Both the position numbers and the translations under genes were made by a program. Shown one piece after another: positions 11,230-22,200 of a stretch of 64,000 nt of DNA. The notes under the pieces were generated by a model that ran no database searches, was not told where the DNA came from, and saw nothing but the letters and a program-made list of their open reading frames with translations. The stretch's first letter is position 1, and each line of letters starts with the position of its first letter. The stretch is from Hofstenia miamia (taxonomy: Eukaryota; Xenacoelomorpha; Acoela). The DNA is taken from NCBI GenBank assembly GCA_004352715.1, contig SCFE01000047.1:1010606-1074605 (forward strand), in the 5' to 3' direction.

Positions 11230-12088
11230 GTGTGTCCAGCACTCAGCTCAATTAAATGATTTATGTGTAGCCTAGCTGAATGCAGCGTTTACTAAAGACA
11301 ACACACAACTTGACTTAAACTCATTGTGTAAAGTGTACTAATATACTGCAAATGGGCTTGTCACTAGCTGCCTTATTAAGTAATGTATGAATAGCCATTA
11401 CCAAAAACTATTGGCTTATAGATAATTAATTAAACAATTAGCAGCTTCCTACATTACATGTAATATTTGTAATGTCATAAATGGTCTTTTTGTCAGTCAC
11501 CTTATCTTCAATAATTTGGATCAAGAAAAAGTAACCACATAAAATACTATGTTTGGATTACTATCCTTATATCAAATTTGATACTAAGGAAGCAGTAGTC
11601 AGCTAAACAGGTAATCAGAAAACTTCTATTTGCATACATAACTTAAGTTTGGTTTTATGGTCAGGGGTGTAGAACCTAGAGCCATTCCCATCATGGGATC
11701 CTGACCACTTTCTAGACATGAACCATTTAGCTACACATTGAAATAAATTAATCAAAGCACTATTGAACTAAAGATAAGAATTCTGAAGACTTTACTTCAA
11801 CAATTACTACAAATGTTTCACTGTATTTATAGTAAAATTCTACAAGTACCTGTTGATTTGAATTTAATTTTATTGTCTGCCAAAATTGGCTAAAACTAAT
11901 GACAAGTGAGTTTGACCTCTCTGATTTGTCAAAATGATTGACAAGCAATCATTTCTCACATTTACATTTGATAAATCTTAGTTGCAAAATACATCAGATT
12001 AATTGCTAAATAAAATTTTATCAAATTTCTTTTTCTTTAATTTATTTTCATGATTTCTTTAGCAGCTTATTTGATGGATTATGCTACA
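11230..12088 (-). mobile_element. LTR1 family LTR, antisense, 3' truncated
   Basis: Minus-strand reading starts TGTAGCATAATCCATCAAATAAGC at 12088 and follows the LTR with moderate divergence, including CAATTACCAAAAACTATTGGC-type and AAGTACCTGTTGATTTGAATT blocks. It ends about 250-300 bp short, around 11230, at the RT fragment. A purine tract precedes its 5' end (12089-12100), so it is the 3' LTR of a minus-strand element whose internal part lies at 12101-13700. Confidence 0.8.
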
Positions 12089-12100
12089 CTCCCTCCCCAG
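12089..12100 (-). promoter_or_regulatory. Polypurine tract next to a 3' LTR
   Basis: The minus strand reads CTGGGGAGGGAG directly before TGTAGCATAATCC. A purine-rich stretch against the 3' LTR is the usual plus-strand primer of LTR retrotransposons. It fixes the orientation of this element. Confidence 0.7.
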
Positions 12101-13700
12101 TTTGTATTATTTTTAACATGGCACACTCTCCATGTATAAGTGCATCAGCTTTTCTGATGATCATATTGGCTTTGTTATCATGCCAACTTATTTTATCAAA
12201 TTTTGGCTGTTTTGTCATTTTTAGTGTAGCCTCCTTTTCTGTTATCACTATGTAATGATATTTTATAAATTTCACTCATTTTATATCCTTTGAAATTGGT
12301 GTTAGTTCTCATAGTTCATTCATTTTTTCTGAGAATATTTCATAGAAATTTTGTATAGATGTATTCCTTTTAATCCAATCATCAAATTGATCTGTGCATC
12401 CACTCTGCTTGTATATGCCATCTCTTTTAGTATCAACATTTCAGGGTAGAAGAACGTGAATACTTTTCTCAAACTTCTTGTATTTGCCACATATTTTTAG
12501 AAGAAACTTATATTTTCTTTCACTGTATCTTCAGTAATCTCATTCAGGGTGTTCTTGTTTATCCTAATAATTGTGATTATTTCTACTGGTTTCCTCATGT
12601 TGTAATAGTAGTATTGCATATCTTATATGTCCATCCAGACTATATTGTTTACTCCTGAAAATAGTATCACTGCATTCATTGTTTGTTTTTCTATCCCCTC
12701 TCTTAAATTTTTTAATTGTTCATTAATTAGGCTTCCTTCAGTGTATAATTTGTATGGAGTTATCACTCCTTCACTGTATACCCATTCTCTTTCCTTTACT
12801 TTCTCTGACCATTATTTTCTTTGTTGTTAACCATGGTTGTCTTTCTAGTTGTCTCAAACGTGTTTCTGATGTTGTGCCCCACATATATTTCTTCTTGATT
12901 CTTCAAAAATTGATATTTCATTCAGGCAGATTCCTGTTCTGTTTACCATTTCCACCACTGACATTTTACTGATCAGGCTTCTGTTGATGATTATTCTGCT
13001 AATGAATTTTTCTATGACCTGCATTGGTTTCTGTAGTTTGTTAGGTGATTCTATCTTCTCCACATGCCCTCTCAGTAGCCAGTTTTTTGCTTGTGTATTG
13101 ATTGGTGACAGGGCTATTTCCAACTTCTTTGCTTTTGTCAATTTGTGCCTATATTTTCTTGATATAGGTAATTTTAGATTTTTATCTTCCATTGTGAATA
13201 TTGCCATTACCCATGCATTGTCCAGTATCATATTTCTGGCATGTTTTTCTCTTCAAAAATCATGTTTCTAAAGTTTTTCTTTGTGTTCAATTCATATGCT
13301 CTGTATATTCCTACTAAGGCTACCTTGATTGTTTTGTGATATTTTCTTGATGAAGCTTCTATCACTATGGCCAGTCTTTCATTGTTTTTCACATATTTTC
13401 AAATTGATTCAAGTGCTCCTGTCTCTGTGTTAGGCTGCATTTTATGAAGAGTGTGTTTGCTTTTTCACTTGCTTCCTCATCCATTGTCAATTCAATTGTT
13501 TTGATCTGTTTGTATAAATCAATCACTATGGAAGGATCTACCATTATCATGTATAATTGTGCCCAATATTTCATCTGTAAATTGAATCTGATTAATTCTG
13601 CAATCATTGTGTCAGTGAGTTTTCTTTGCCATGGGAAAGTATATTCCAACAAAACAGCAAAAGGAAAGAAAGGGAAACCAAGAATGAATAACAATTTAAT
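12101..13700 (-). pseudogene. Internal 3' region of a minus-strand LTR1 element, unidentified ORF
   Basis: Open stretches on the minus strand (13694-13389, 13231-12854, 12275-12084) are separated by stops and shifts. They lie between the purine tract/3' LTR and the upstream element boundary. The first begins with a hydrophobic, signal-like stretch; the rest is polar, lysine-rich and helix-prone. No RT, RNase H or integrase motif is visible. Position after pol and before the 3' LTR is where a third ORF (env-like or accessory) sits in some gypsy elements, but I see no fusion peptide, furin site or anchor, so I do not call it env. The main copy at 16765-23226 is interrupted before this part, so no comparison is possible inside the window. 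Confidence 0.45.
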
Positions 13701-13744
13701 TGATTACATTATTTTGTATTTTGTTGAATTTGCTTAATACCAAG

Positions 13745-14500
13745 TCATGTCATTTGAATAGTTAAATAATTTTGTAAAGCAAATATCACATGTGGACAAT
13801 TAAGCTCCATGTTGATTTTAAATTACTATGATTAACTCAGAACTTTTTTACATAGGCAAGCTAAAACAGTGACAGGTACTTCTTTGATGATAAATATGTT
13901 CATAAAATTTTGATATAAATATGTGCTACAAAGAAAGATAATGTGATTGAGAATAAACTCCTTAGTAGTCACTTAATTTTGATATCAGTTTGATTATTTA
14001 TTAAAAATGCACAGCTAGGCATTTCATGCATGTAACAATCTACCAGCTGTTGTGAGGGAATTAGATAGTTGTTGCCTTGATTGAAGCAATGAATTTAAGT
14101 TACAAATAGGTGTAAGGGTTTTAGCTTTGTGCCTAGCTGGCTATTGATCTTTTGCTTAACTGCATGTAGTAACAAAACCACACTAAGGCTAGCCCTGTGA
14201 ACAGCTGATGATCTAAAGAAGAATTAATTAGACTTAGTAAATAACAGTTACTGAATACAACTAATTAAATAGGATCACAGTATAACAGAATCATGCTCAC
14301 AATCCTTAGACTATACACTTTTGGTGGTATCACCTCACTTACTTCCATGTCCAGAGCTTGGTGCAGATTGTACAATGTGATTTCACAATAAACTCAGTGA
14401 GTTCCTCATCTCATGCAATTTAGGTCAGATCATTAATAACAATTTTAATAATAAATGACATGCAGTACAAAACCCTAGCCATACACCTAACCTAAGTTAA
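13745..14500 (+). mobile_element. Diverged LTR1-like LTR, sense orientation
   Basis: Blocks resemble the LTR1 middle in the same order: a GACAGGTACTT block (13872), ATAAATATGTGC, GAATAAACTCC, then GTTTGATTATTTATTAAAAATGCACAGCTAGGC. The last matches main-LTR GTTTGATATTTATTAAAATG followed by TTCAGCTAAGC. Ends cannot be fixed, and no PBS or purine tract was found. Confidence 0.5.
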
Positions 14501-14700
14501 AGAAAACAAGCCAGCCAAGTTGTACCACATCTGGGTACCCTTTAAATATGCAGTTGGAAAGTTAGAAACACATAAATTTTAGATAAATGATGTCAAATAT
14601 AAAAAGTAAAAACAAATTTACTGAGAATAAGCTGAAGAGAAATAAATGACAAATTCACAGATAATTATACAAATGAAAACTGGTAATGGTAAACAAAACA

Positions 14701-16291
14701 GCATTCTTGAAGAATCTGGAACTGCTTAAAAATTAATTTTTTTTTAATTTTTAGATACAGTTTTTTATGCTGATACCAAATATATAAATCTTTTTTTGAG
14801 GAAATCATTATTTAAAAAGATAATTATTGCAACTATTTTGACTTATCACTATAGCAACAGTATGTTATTAAATGTCGCCATCTATGTAATATTGATGGCA
14901 AATAGTAGCGGTAATTTAATAAAACATAATTATAAAATATCTTTTATGCTTCTACTTTTAAATAATATTTTTGATAGCTGAAACTATACTTTATATTTAG
15001 ATTTTTACAGATTTTAAATCACATTAACCACAATAGGACTTACTTTTAATTTTTTCTTGAAAATGGCACAAGAATTAGTTCATCTTATAGGTGACGATTC
15101 TCAGGCTTTTAACTTCTGTAGGGATCAAGGGCTCATTTCTAGGGGTTTGTCTGTAACCGCTGTCGCAGAGACATGGTCAGGGTGTCTGATTCATCCAGAC
15201 AAGGCCACTATATTTGGAGGTGTCGGCATTGCAAAAAGAAGAAGACAATTTGCTCAGGTTCTTTACTCTAGTCAACTCAATTTTCCCTTTCCAAAGCTGT
15301 TTTGCAGTGGGAATGGCATTGAACCTTGCTGCTACTTGTGTTGGACTTTCAGTGTGCTCCCAAGTTCTCCTAGATCCTGCATTGTGTCGTCAAAAGCTTG
15401 GAGGTCATGAGAGGATTGTGCAGATAGATGAAAGCGTTTTCAGGAAGCGGAAATACAATCGAGGTCGCACATTTCCTACTAAATGGGTGTTTGGGTTGTA
15501 TGATGTGGCAGACAAAGTGGGTTTCCTTTTTTTTGTGGATGACCGCTCATCTGAGACCCTTCTACCTATCATTTATGATAAGTTGGAATATGGAAGCACT
15601 ATCCATAGTGATGACTGGTCTGCTTATGCAAATCTCTCTACAGGTTATGGTCCTCATCTTTATGATCACAATGTTGTAGTTCACAAACGCAACTTTGTTG
15701 ATTCTGTGACTAGAGTTCACACTCAAAATGTTGAGGCTATGTGGAGTTCTGTGAAGAGTAAGTGAAGGCAATGAGAGGAACGAATGACAACATGCTTCCA
15801 CTACATCTTGATGAGTTTATGTGGCGACAGCAGTTTGATAATAATTTCTACACCTTCTTGTCTCACATTAATCATTTCTACCCTGTCTAATTTTTATATC
15901 TTTTTTCAGGTATCTTTTTTCTTTTCTGGATTTTCTATCAATTTCTCTCTATTCTATTTTTAATCAGTCCTTTTCAGGACTACCCTATTTACTCTTTTGA
16001 AAATACTTTTTACGTAGTTTCAATAGAGTTTGTAGGATTTTATTAGTAATCAGCAATAATGCATAATTATGTTTAATTAAATTAGTGCTACTATTTGCCA
16101 TCAATATTACATAGATGGCGACATTTAATAACATACTGTTGCTATAGTGATAAGTCAAAATAGTTGCAATAATTATCTTTTTAAATAATGATTTCCTCAA
16201 AAAAAGATTTATATATTTGGAATCAGCATAAAAAACTGTATCTAAAAATTAAAAAAAAATTTTTAAGCAGTCCCATATTCTTCAAGAATGC
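14701..16291 (+). mobile_element. Merlin-superfamily DNA transposon with long terminal inverted repeats
   Basis: About 230 bp at each end (14701-14933 and 16062-16291) are inverted copies with few mismatches. A typical Merlin-like terminus GGNACTGCTTAAAAATT lies at 14718 and 16274. The inverted symmetry continues outside that, with GCATTCTTGAAGAAT at 14701-14715 matched in inverse at 16277-16291. An ISXO2-like (IS1595/Merlin) transposase relic lies between the arms. I could not find a convincing 8-9-bp direct target duplication; the flanks are inverted instead. Confidence 0.85.
15057..15890 (+). pseudogene. Merlin (ISXO2-like DDE) transposase, frameshifted
   Basis: Family features appear in order but in different frames: FNFCRDQGLI near the N-terminus (15098-15135), a zinc-ribbon piece WRCRHC (15212-15230), QIDESVFRKRKYNRGR with the first catalytic Asp (15420-15468), WVFGLYDV, IHSDDWSAYANL with the second Asp (15602-15637), NVEAMWSSVK with the Glu (15727-15756), and the C-terminal LDEFMWRQQF (15809-15838). 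The frame 15214-15765 holds the whole DDE core. At least two shifts separate it from the N-terminal motifs, and one near 15765 separates the C-terminus. Such enzymes cut and paste their element; this copy looks dead. Confidence 0.9.
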
Positions 16292-16474
16292 CTTTCAAAT
16301 AATAATATTGAAATTGGAATAAGCAAAAAATAAAAAATGTGACAGCAATGAAAGTGCTTATGCCACACTACCCTGTCTCCAAATATTTTCAGGTGATTGT
16401 AGCAACATAATAGCCAGATGGATAGAATAATTTCCTGAGTTTGACTAAGAAACAGGACATTAAAAGGGGATGCT

Positions 16475-16491
16475 ACACACACACACACACA
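16475..16491. repeat. Short (AC)n microsatellite
   Basis: An uninterrupted AC dinucleotide run lies just upstream of the pol fragment. The preceding 16292-16474 shows no gene or recognised repeat. Confidence 0.9.
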
Positions 16492-16499
16492 GATTTATG

Positions 16500-16758
16500 G
16501 ATGGCATTACTGCTGTATGAGAGAGATCTTAGGAAACCCAAAGACAAAATAAAGAAGATTGAATTCTTACTGACTGCACAATATGAAGAATTACCAGAAA
16601 TTAATACAGACAAACAGGGTCACACAATTTTGCATATTATAATGAGAGAAGAAATTTCAGAGGATGAAACTAAACAGCACCAAGAGAGAGATATTATCTG
16701 GCAAGAAATAATCAGAAAATGCAAAGATCCCAGTGTGCCATTGAACAAAGCATTATAG
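16500..16758 (+). pseudogene. pol: LTR1-family pol fragment (RNase H to integrase linker)
   Basis: The open frame contains YEELPEINTDKQG and the block EEISEDETKQHQ...IIRKCKDP. These match main-copy sequence at about 22260-22420 (YYELPEINIDKKG, EEISEKEIIEKQQ, IIRKLKEP). The fragment stops six bases before the 5' LTR at 16765. It shows that the main element sits next to, or inside, an older copy of its own family. Confidence 0.8.
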
Positions 16759-16764
16759 AGATAT

Positions 16765-17926
16765 TGTAGCATCAACAAAAAGAATAAGCTGCAAACCAAA
16801 GAGATCAGTGTCGAAAGATTAACAGTGATTAAATATAATCAAAAAATGATTGTAAAATTTAGTTAATTATCTTATTCATTTGTATTTTGCAACTAAGTTA
16901 CAATATTGTACATTATGAGAAAAATACCAGAGCTGATTAAGTAAGATTTGACAAATTGTAACAAGCGAAATTACGCTTACGTCAGAACAGCCATATTGGC
17001 AGAAGATTAATTCAAAATTCAAAATCAGCAGGTACTTAGAACTTTTTAAATAAATAGCTTAGAATTTAAAGGAAATTTGATGAACAATAAATTCTTCGGA
17101 GTTTATTTTATTTTCATTTTTCTTCATTTATCTGGTTTGATATTTATTAAAATGTTCAGCTAAGCAAGTTGTGTCGAGTAGTGGCTGGATTCCATCACGG
17201 GAGTGATTTGAAGGGTCCTTGTGCCAGTCATGAAACAGCACTTATGTTACGGATAGGAGTTTTTCGATTCTTGCTTAGTCTGACTATTGATCACTACATG
17301 TACATTATAACAGATGCTCAAAATGGCTGGATAGCCAAACATTAGGATTATATCTTTATTACTAATAGTAGGAGACTTGACAATAATCGACTGAATAAAT
17401 GACTTTACATGTACTGTTATTAAATGTAAGTGTAGGAAACTGCAATATATTAAATAATTGTTAAAGCCAGTAATTTTACAGTAATGGCTACTTTAATATT
17501 AACTTAATGCAGTTAGTGTCAACGCCCGGTTGCTTTACTTATTCAATCCAACAAACACTTTACAAAATTGAGTTTAAGTCAGTTGTATCTTGACTTGAGT
17601 ACATGCACTGAGCTAATGTAAGGTACACATAATTAGTTCTCATTGAGCTGAGATGGTGCAGCGAACTTGGTCAGTTGTTAATGAAGGAGAGGAACTGTTG
17701 TGTGGAGATCGGCTTCGGGCAGTAGCCCACAGATGATTGATGAGAAAACACTGCATGGCTTCGTCACCTAAACAATGATGATTAGTACTCAGTTAACATA
17801 ACTAGTTATATAAAGAGGAAAAGTCTAGCAGTCTATTAAATCAGTAAATCCTCACCCGCCATTTATCAAGTGATAATTACTAATGATGATACACTGTGCA
17901 AAAAAGGCCAGGTGCAGGATGTTACA
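16765..17926 (+). mobile_element. LTR1 5' LTR of the main element
   Basis: It starts TGTAGCATCAAC and ends GGATGTTACA, 1162 bp. The PBS follows at once. Inside are a TATA-like TTAAATAAATAG (17047), an AATAAA (17086) within the conserved AATAAATTCTTCGGAGTTTATTTT block, and a GAGATCGGCTTCGGGCAGTAGCCC block. Matching LTRs at 9103-10264 and in antisense elsewhere define the family. Confidence 0.9.
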
Positions 17927-17942
17927 TGGCGACTGTGACAAC
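17927..17942 (+). promoter_or_regulatory. Primer-binding site of the main LTR1 element
   Basis: TGGCGACTGTGACAAC follows the LTR end directly. It agrees with TGGCGACCATGACAG at 2188-2174 on the minus strand. The primer tRNA was not identified. Confidence 0.75.
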
Positions 17943-18147
17943 TAAGAACAAAGTCAATGGAGAGGAAACACACAGCGATACTCTTTCAAAACTCTGAAAT
18001 AAACTCAAAGGAAAAGGAAAAAGGAAGCAACAGAGCAGTGAACGGAAATACAAAGTCAGCAAAGGCAGAAAATCCTAACCGCAACAAGTGCAAAGTGGAC
18101 CCTTGAAGTGTAACCAAAATGGAAAGCCACTACGACATCAAGAAATA

Positions 18148-19905
18148 ATGACGAATAACAAAAGTAACAAGAGAGGAAGCACAAAGAAAGCAATACCAAA
18201 AACTAACACCCCCATGACAACATGATCGTCATCATACCCTAGGAATGCCGAAGCAGCCCAAACCCCAGAGTCAGTAAGACAGGAATCCTCTTCTGAACTG
18301 GGAACCCCGGAGATTTTGGAAATTTTGAAAAAAAATAATGAAACCAAAAAACTCTTGTGAGAAGAAATAGGTTTACTAACAAAGAGGATAGAAGACATTG
18401 AACAAGCGAGTGCAGAAACAATTAGAAATATCCAAGTCGACATGGATACCAAACTAATTGAACAAAGCGAAGTATTCCAGAATGAGATTAAGACACTCAC
18501 GAAGCAACTAACAGAGTCAAATAGTAGATTTTTAGAGCAGAATCAGCTCTTGCAAGAAAAAAATAATGTATTAGAGATAACAAACCAGCAGCTAATACAA
18601 GACAACAATGTACAAGCTGCAGAGATAACGCAACTAAGGAGCAAAATAATCCAACTAGAAACAAACAAGAGTGAACAGCCAGCACAAGCACAACAGAACT
18701 TGCTGGAAATAGAGAACAAACGCCTAATGGGAGACAAGGATCTGAGGCAAGAAGAAATAGCTCATCTAAAAGATAAATTGAGACTATTGCAACTAAACAA
18801 AGAAGAACGACAAGAGAAAATACATTCCCACAACTTCCAGTTTGAAGGCAGAAAGGAACGTGAACTACAAGCATCACCACTCAATGATCAATTATCAGAA
18901 GAAGAGTCTTTGGACGATGAGAACAAGGTGGAGAAAAAGAAATTTATAGACGAGATCACAAAAGCAATAACCACACAGCTACGAAATGAAGAAGGGACAA
19001 TGAAACACATGAAACCCAAATACAGTAACTCAATACTGAACCAAGAATTGGGAAATGACATGATCCCTTGTAAAGCCACACTACCAAAATTTAATGGTAG
19101 AGTAGATGGGTACAACCCAACTTTCAGGGAATGGCTTCAAATGTTCGAACTAACGATGGCAGAAAGAAAAGTGAGCCAACACTCAGCAGCAGCGAGATTC
19201 CCACTATACTTGACAGGAGCGGCAGCACAGCATTACCTGCTGCTAGATCCAGAAACAAAGACAGATTATGAACTACTAATTGGCGACTTCATTGAATATT
19301 ACGGAAATGAAAGTTTCAAAAATCAATATAGGATAATCCTAAATGGAATGAAAATGAAGAAGACGGACGACATTCGCAATTATATACAACAGGTCGAGAG
19401 GCTGGTCACGTTAAGCTCAAGAGAAAACCGTTACTCAAAATATGACCTCTTCTTGCATATTTGCAAAGGTATGCCCGACAACATAAGGGCACAATTTGAA
19501 ATCAAGTGTGACGTAGATGATAAACTAGAGAAAATGATTAGAAAGGCAGTGGACATCCAAGCTACAATTGAGAACAATGCAAGAATAAACGAGAAAGCAG
19601 CATGGCACAGAGAAACACCAACGTGGAGGAGCAACACTAAACCAAAGAATACAATGAAAACTTACAAAACAGACAAACAGGAAAAAATGATAAGGATAAA
19701 AACCAGAGACGGGAAAACAAAGAAGGTTCGCAAAAGAGACGTGAAATGATATAACTGTTGGAAGAAAGGACACAAAAGAGACGAGTGCCACAAATAAATA
19801 AACATGATTGGAGAAGAACAAGGATACTTTGAAGACAAAGACTTAATAGAATCAGAGGAAGAAATAAACGAAGGACCCCAAACTGAGGAAGAATCGGAAA
19901 ACTAA
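18148..19905 (+). pseudogene. gag: Ty3/gypsy-like Gag with zinc knuckle, interrupted by stops
   Basis: The longest open part is 18442-19749, but the same frame continues upstream to an ATG at 18148 across two TGA codons (near 18211 and 18358), so that ATG is the likelier original start. A long glutamine/glutamate-rich coiled coil (about 18360-18830) is followed by the capsid-like retrotransposon Gag core (IPCKATLPKFNGRVDG, WLQMFELTMAERKV, LTGAAAQHYLLLDPETK, HICKGMPDNIRAQFEIKC). A basic tail leads into YNCWKKGHKRDEC at 19750-19788. That is a CX2CX4HX4C knuckle whose first Cys codon is now TGA (19747-19749). Downstream codons in this frame are acidic and end at 19905. Gag would form the particle that packages element RNA. 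Confidence 0.88.
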
Positions 19906-19910
19906 ATGGA

Positions 19911-20416
19911 GTGCCAACTCTTAAAAACCGCGCATCAATAATGATTATGGCAAACATGGATACAGTGAACACAATGACAATATCTGTTAATGGAATAATG
20001 ATAAAAGCAACCATTGATACAGGAGCGGCAACTTCTATAATTACGGACTACTGTGCAACAAAGTTAGGTTTTACAAGAAAAGAGGTAACCAAGAGCTGAA
20101 TAAAAGGATTATAAATGCATCTGGTGAATATATCAACACGAAGGGAACATTGGAAGCAGTGCAGCTAAGAGTGGCAAGCACGATGTTTGAGCAATCATTG
20201 GTAGTAGTGGATATGCACAATAACATGCTACCATATGAAATAATATTAGGAGATGACTTCCTCATAAAAAACAAGTGCATTATCAATTATGCAGATAGAA
20301 CTATCAAAGTCAAAGAGGAAGAGATTGAGATCAAAGAAGAACAGGGCAGAGACAAAACAATCACGTTTGAATTACAAGAAGATATACATTTGCAGCCGCA
20401 TCAGTGGAAAATGTAA
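19911..20416 (+). pseudogene. pro: Retropepsin-like aspartic protease of the main element
   Basis: The first open stretch (19911-20099) lies in the -1 frame relative to gag and carries the catalytic ATIDTGAATSIITDYC. After a stop and frame change the rest (20150-20416) contains YEIILGDDFLIKNKCIINY, the C-terminal flap/strand region of retropepsins. The enzyme would cut the Gag-Pol polyprotein. The -1 offset between gag and pol is common in these elements, but with the decay here it may also come from an indel. Confidence 0.82.
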
Positions 20417-20579
20417 TGATATACGAAAACAAAGGGATAAACACAAAAAGGGTATCAATGCCGTCTAGCATATGCTCAGTGAAAAATGGGAAGGGTAAAA
20501 TACCAATTCTTAACCCAACAAAGCCAATTCTTAACCCAAAGAACGTAACACATTAGGATATTTGGGAAATATGTGAAAT

Positions 20580-22200
20580 CAAACATTAGATTGATTTGGA
20601 AAGCATTGGAAGATGAAGATGGAGCCAACAACTTGTATGGTTGATTCAAGGACTTACAAGTGGAAGCACAAAGTACTCAAGGGCAAGTGGACGAACACTA
20701 TCCAAGTTGAGAGTACTCCCAGGGGCCGATTCAAGGGCATTGGGACGAAAGCAATTGATGACGAATACAAAATCCCAGACATTGAGAGCAAGAACTACCA
20801 GCACCTGAATAAAAATGAGATGCAACAATTAAGAGAGATGCTAGAAAAACATAAACGGATATTCAATTACGGAGAGATAAGTGTGGGGCAGGCAATAGGG
20901 GAGAAACACAAAATAGTAACAACAACAGACAAACCAATAAAACTTCCTTGTAGAAGAGTGCCTGAACAAATGAAAGACGAATACAATCGCATACTTGAAG
21001 AACTGATAGACAATAAAATCATATGACCAAGCAAGAGCCCCTACGCAGCACCAACAGTGTTTGTAAAACAAGGAGAGAAATACTGGCTATGCATAGACTT
21101 TCAAAAGCTAAATGAGATAACAAAGAAAGACTCCTATCCTCTGCCAAGAATAGAGAACATGCTGTGAGAATCAAGCAAGCACAAATATTTTACAACATTA
21201 GACTTGTGCAAGGCCTATTGGAAAGTGTGAATGGAAGAGAAGGACATCGAGAAGACAGCATTTATAACACCATATGGACTTTAGGAGTGGATCTACATGG
21301 CGTTTGGACTATGCAATGCGCTGGACATTTCAGAGATATATAACAAAAGTACTGAAAAATAAGACGCATAGAATGGAGGATGGTATTAATGCATACATAG
21401 ATGACATAATTGTAACAAGCGACACAGTACAGAAACATATAGAGAAATTGGACAGAACATTAACAATTCTAGGAAAAGCCAGACTCTGGATAAACAGCAA
21501 CAAATGTGAAATTTTGAAGGAGAAAATTTTCTTTCTAGGAAGGACTATAGAAAAAGGGAGGATATTGATGAAAGACAATGCAAGAGAGATGATATACGGA
21601 AGATAGAGAAACCAAATAACAAGAAAGATATCCAAAGAATAATGGGTTTCTTCAATTATTATGGTACATTCATCCCCAATATCACAGGGAAAACCGCGAA
21701 GATGACAAAACTCAAGAGAAAATCAGTACCATTTATTTGGACATGGCAGGAACAAGAGGAACTGGATAACATTAAGGAGGAACTAGCAAAATTGCCATCA
21801 CTCAATACACTGGATTATAATGAACAATTCATCTAGACTGTAATGCAAGCAAGGTCTCCATAGGAGCAACGCTAGGACAAATTAAAAATGGAAGAGAGGT
21901 GCTGATACAATTCTTTAGCTGTAAGTTACAGGCAAGTGAGGAGAACTATGGCTCCACCAAAGTAGAAATGCTAGCCCTAGTTGAGAGCATCAAAAACTTT
22001 AGACACTTTTTGATTGGAAAAGAATTATCAGGCATTATATCCAAAAGGATAGAATATCTTAAAGAATTTACATTGGAGATAAATCAGGCATAATATCACC
22101 ATGGATAGAATATCTTAATGAATTTACATTCACAATAGAGCATCAGAAGGGCACCTTACACAGCAATGCAGACTTTTGGACGTCATTACCAGAGTACCAA
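20580..22200 (+). pseudogene. pol: Reverse transcriptase and RNase H of the main element
   Basis: RT motifs appear in order across three frames: PCRRVPEQMKDEYNRILEEL (about 20950), SPYAAPTVFVKQGEKYWLC with IDF and QKLNEIT (21036-21120), FTTLDLCKAYW, the palm box AYIDDIIVTSD (21388-21420), the CEILKEKIFFLGRTI thumb block (21508-21552) and GFFNYYGTFIPNI. RNase H follows from 21830 with a DCNAS start, SCKLQASEENYGSTKVEMLAL (21917-21980) and HQKGTLHSNADFWTSLP (about 22140-22190). Shifts and stops lie near 21025, 21170, 21240, 21606 and 21836. An imperfect tandem copy of about 58 bp (about 22027-22140) duplicates the end of the RNase H region. The enzyme would copy element RNA into DNA. Confidence 0.88.

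Noticed and set aside
12101-13700. Calling the third ORF an envelope gene
   Set aside because: The position fits, but no cleavage site, fusion peptide or C-terminal anchor is seen.
14796-16200. Mirror ORFs (14796-14981 plus, 15985-16200 minus) with the same protein start
   Set aside because: They are the two arms of the Merlin terminal inverted repeat read in opposite directions, not genes.
18138-20014. Hydrophobic minus-strand ORFs across gag, resembling membrane proteins
   Set aside because: They are the antisense of A-rich, polar gag codons, which give Phe/Leu/Ser-rich shadows.
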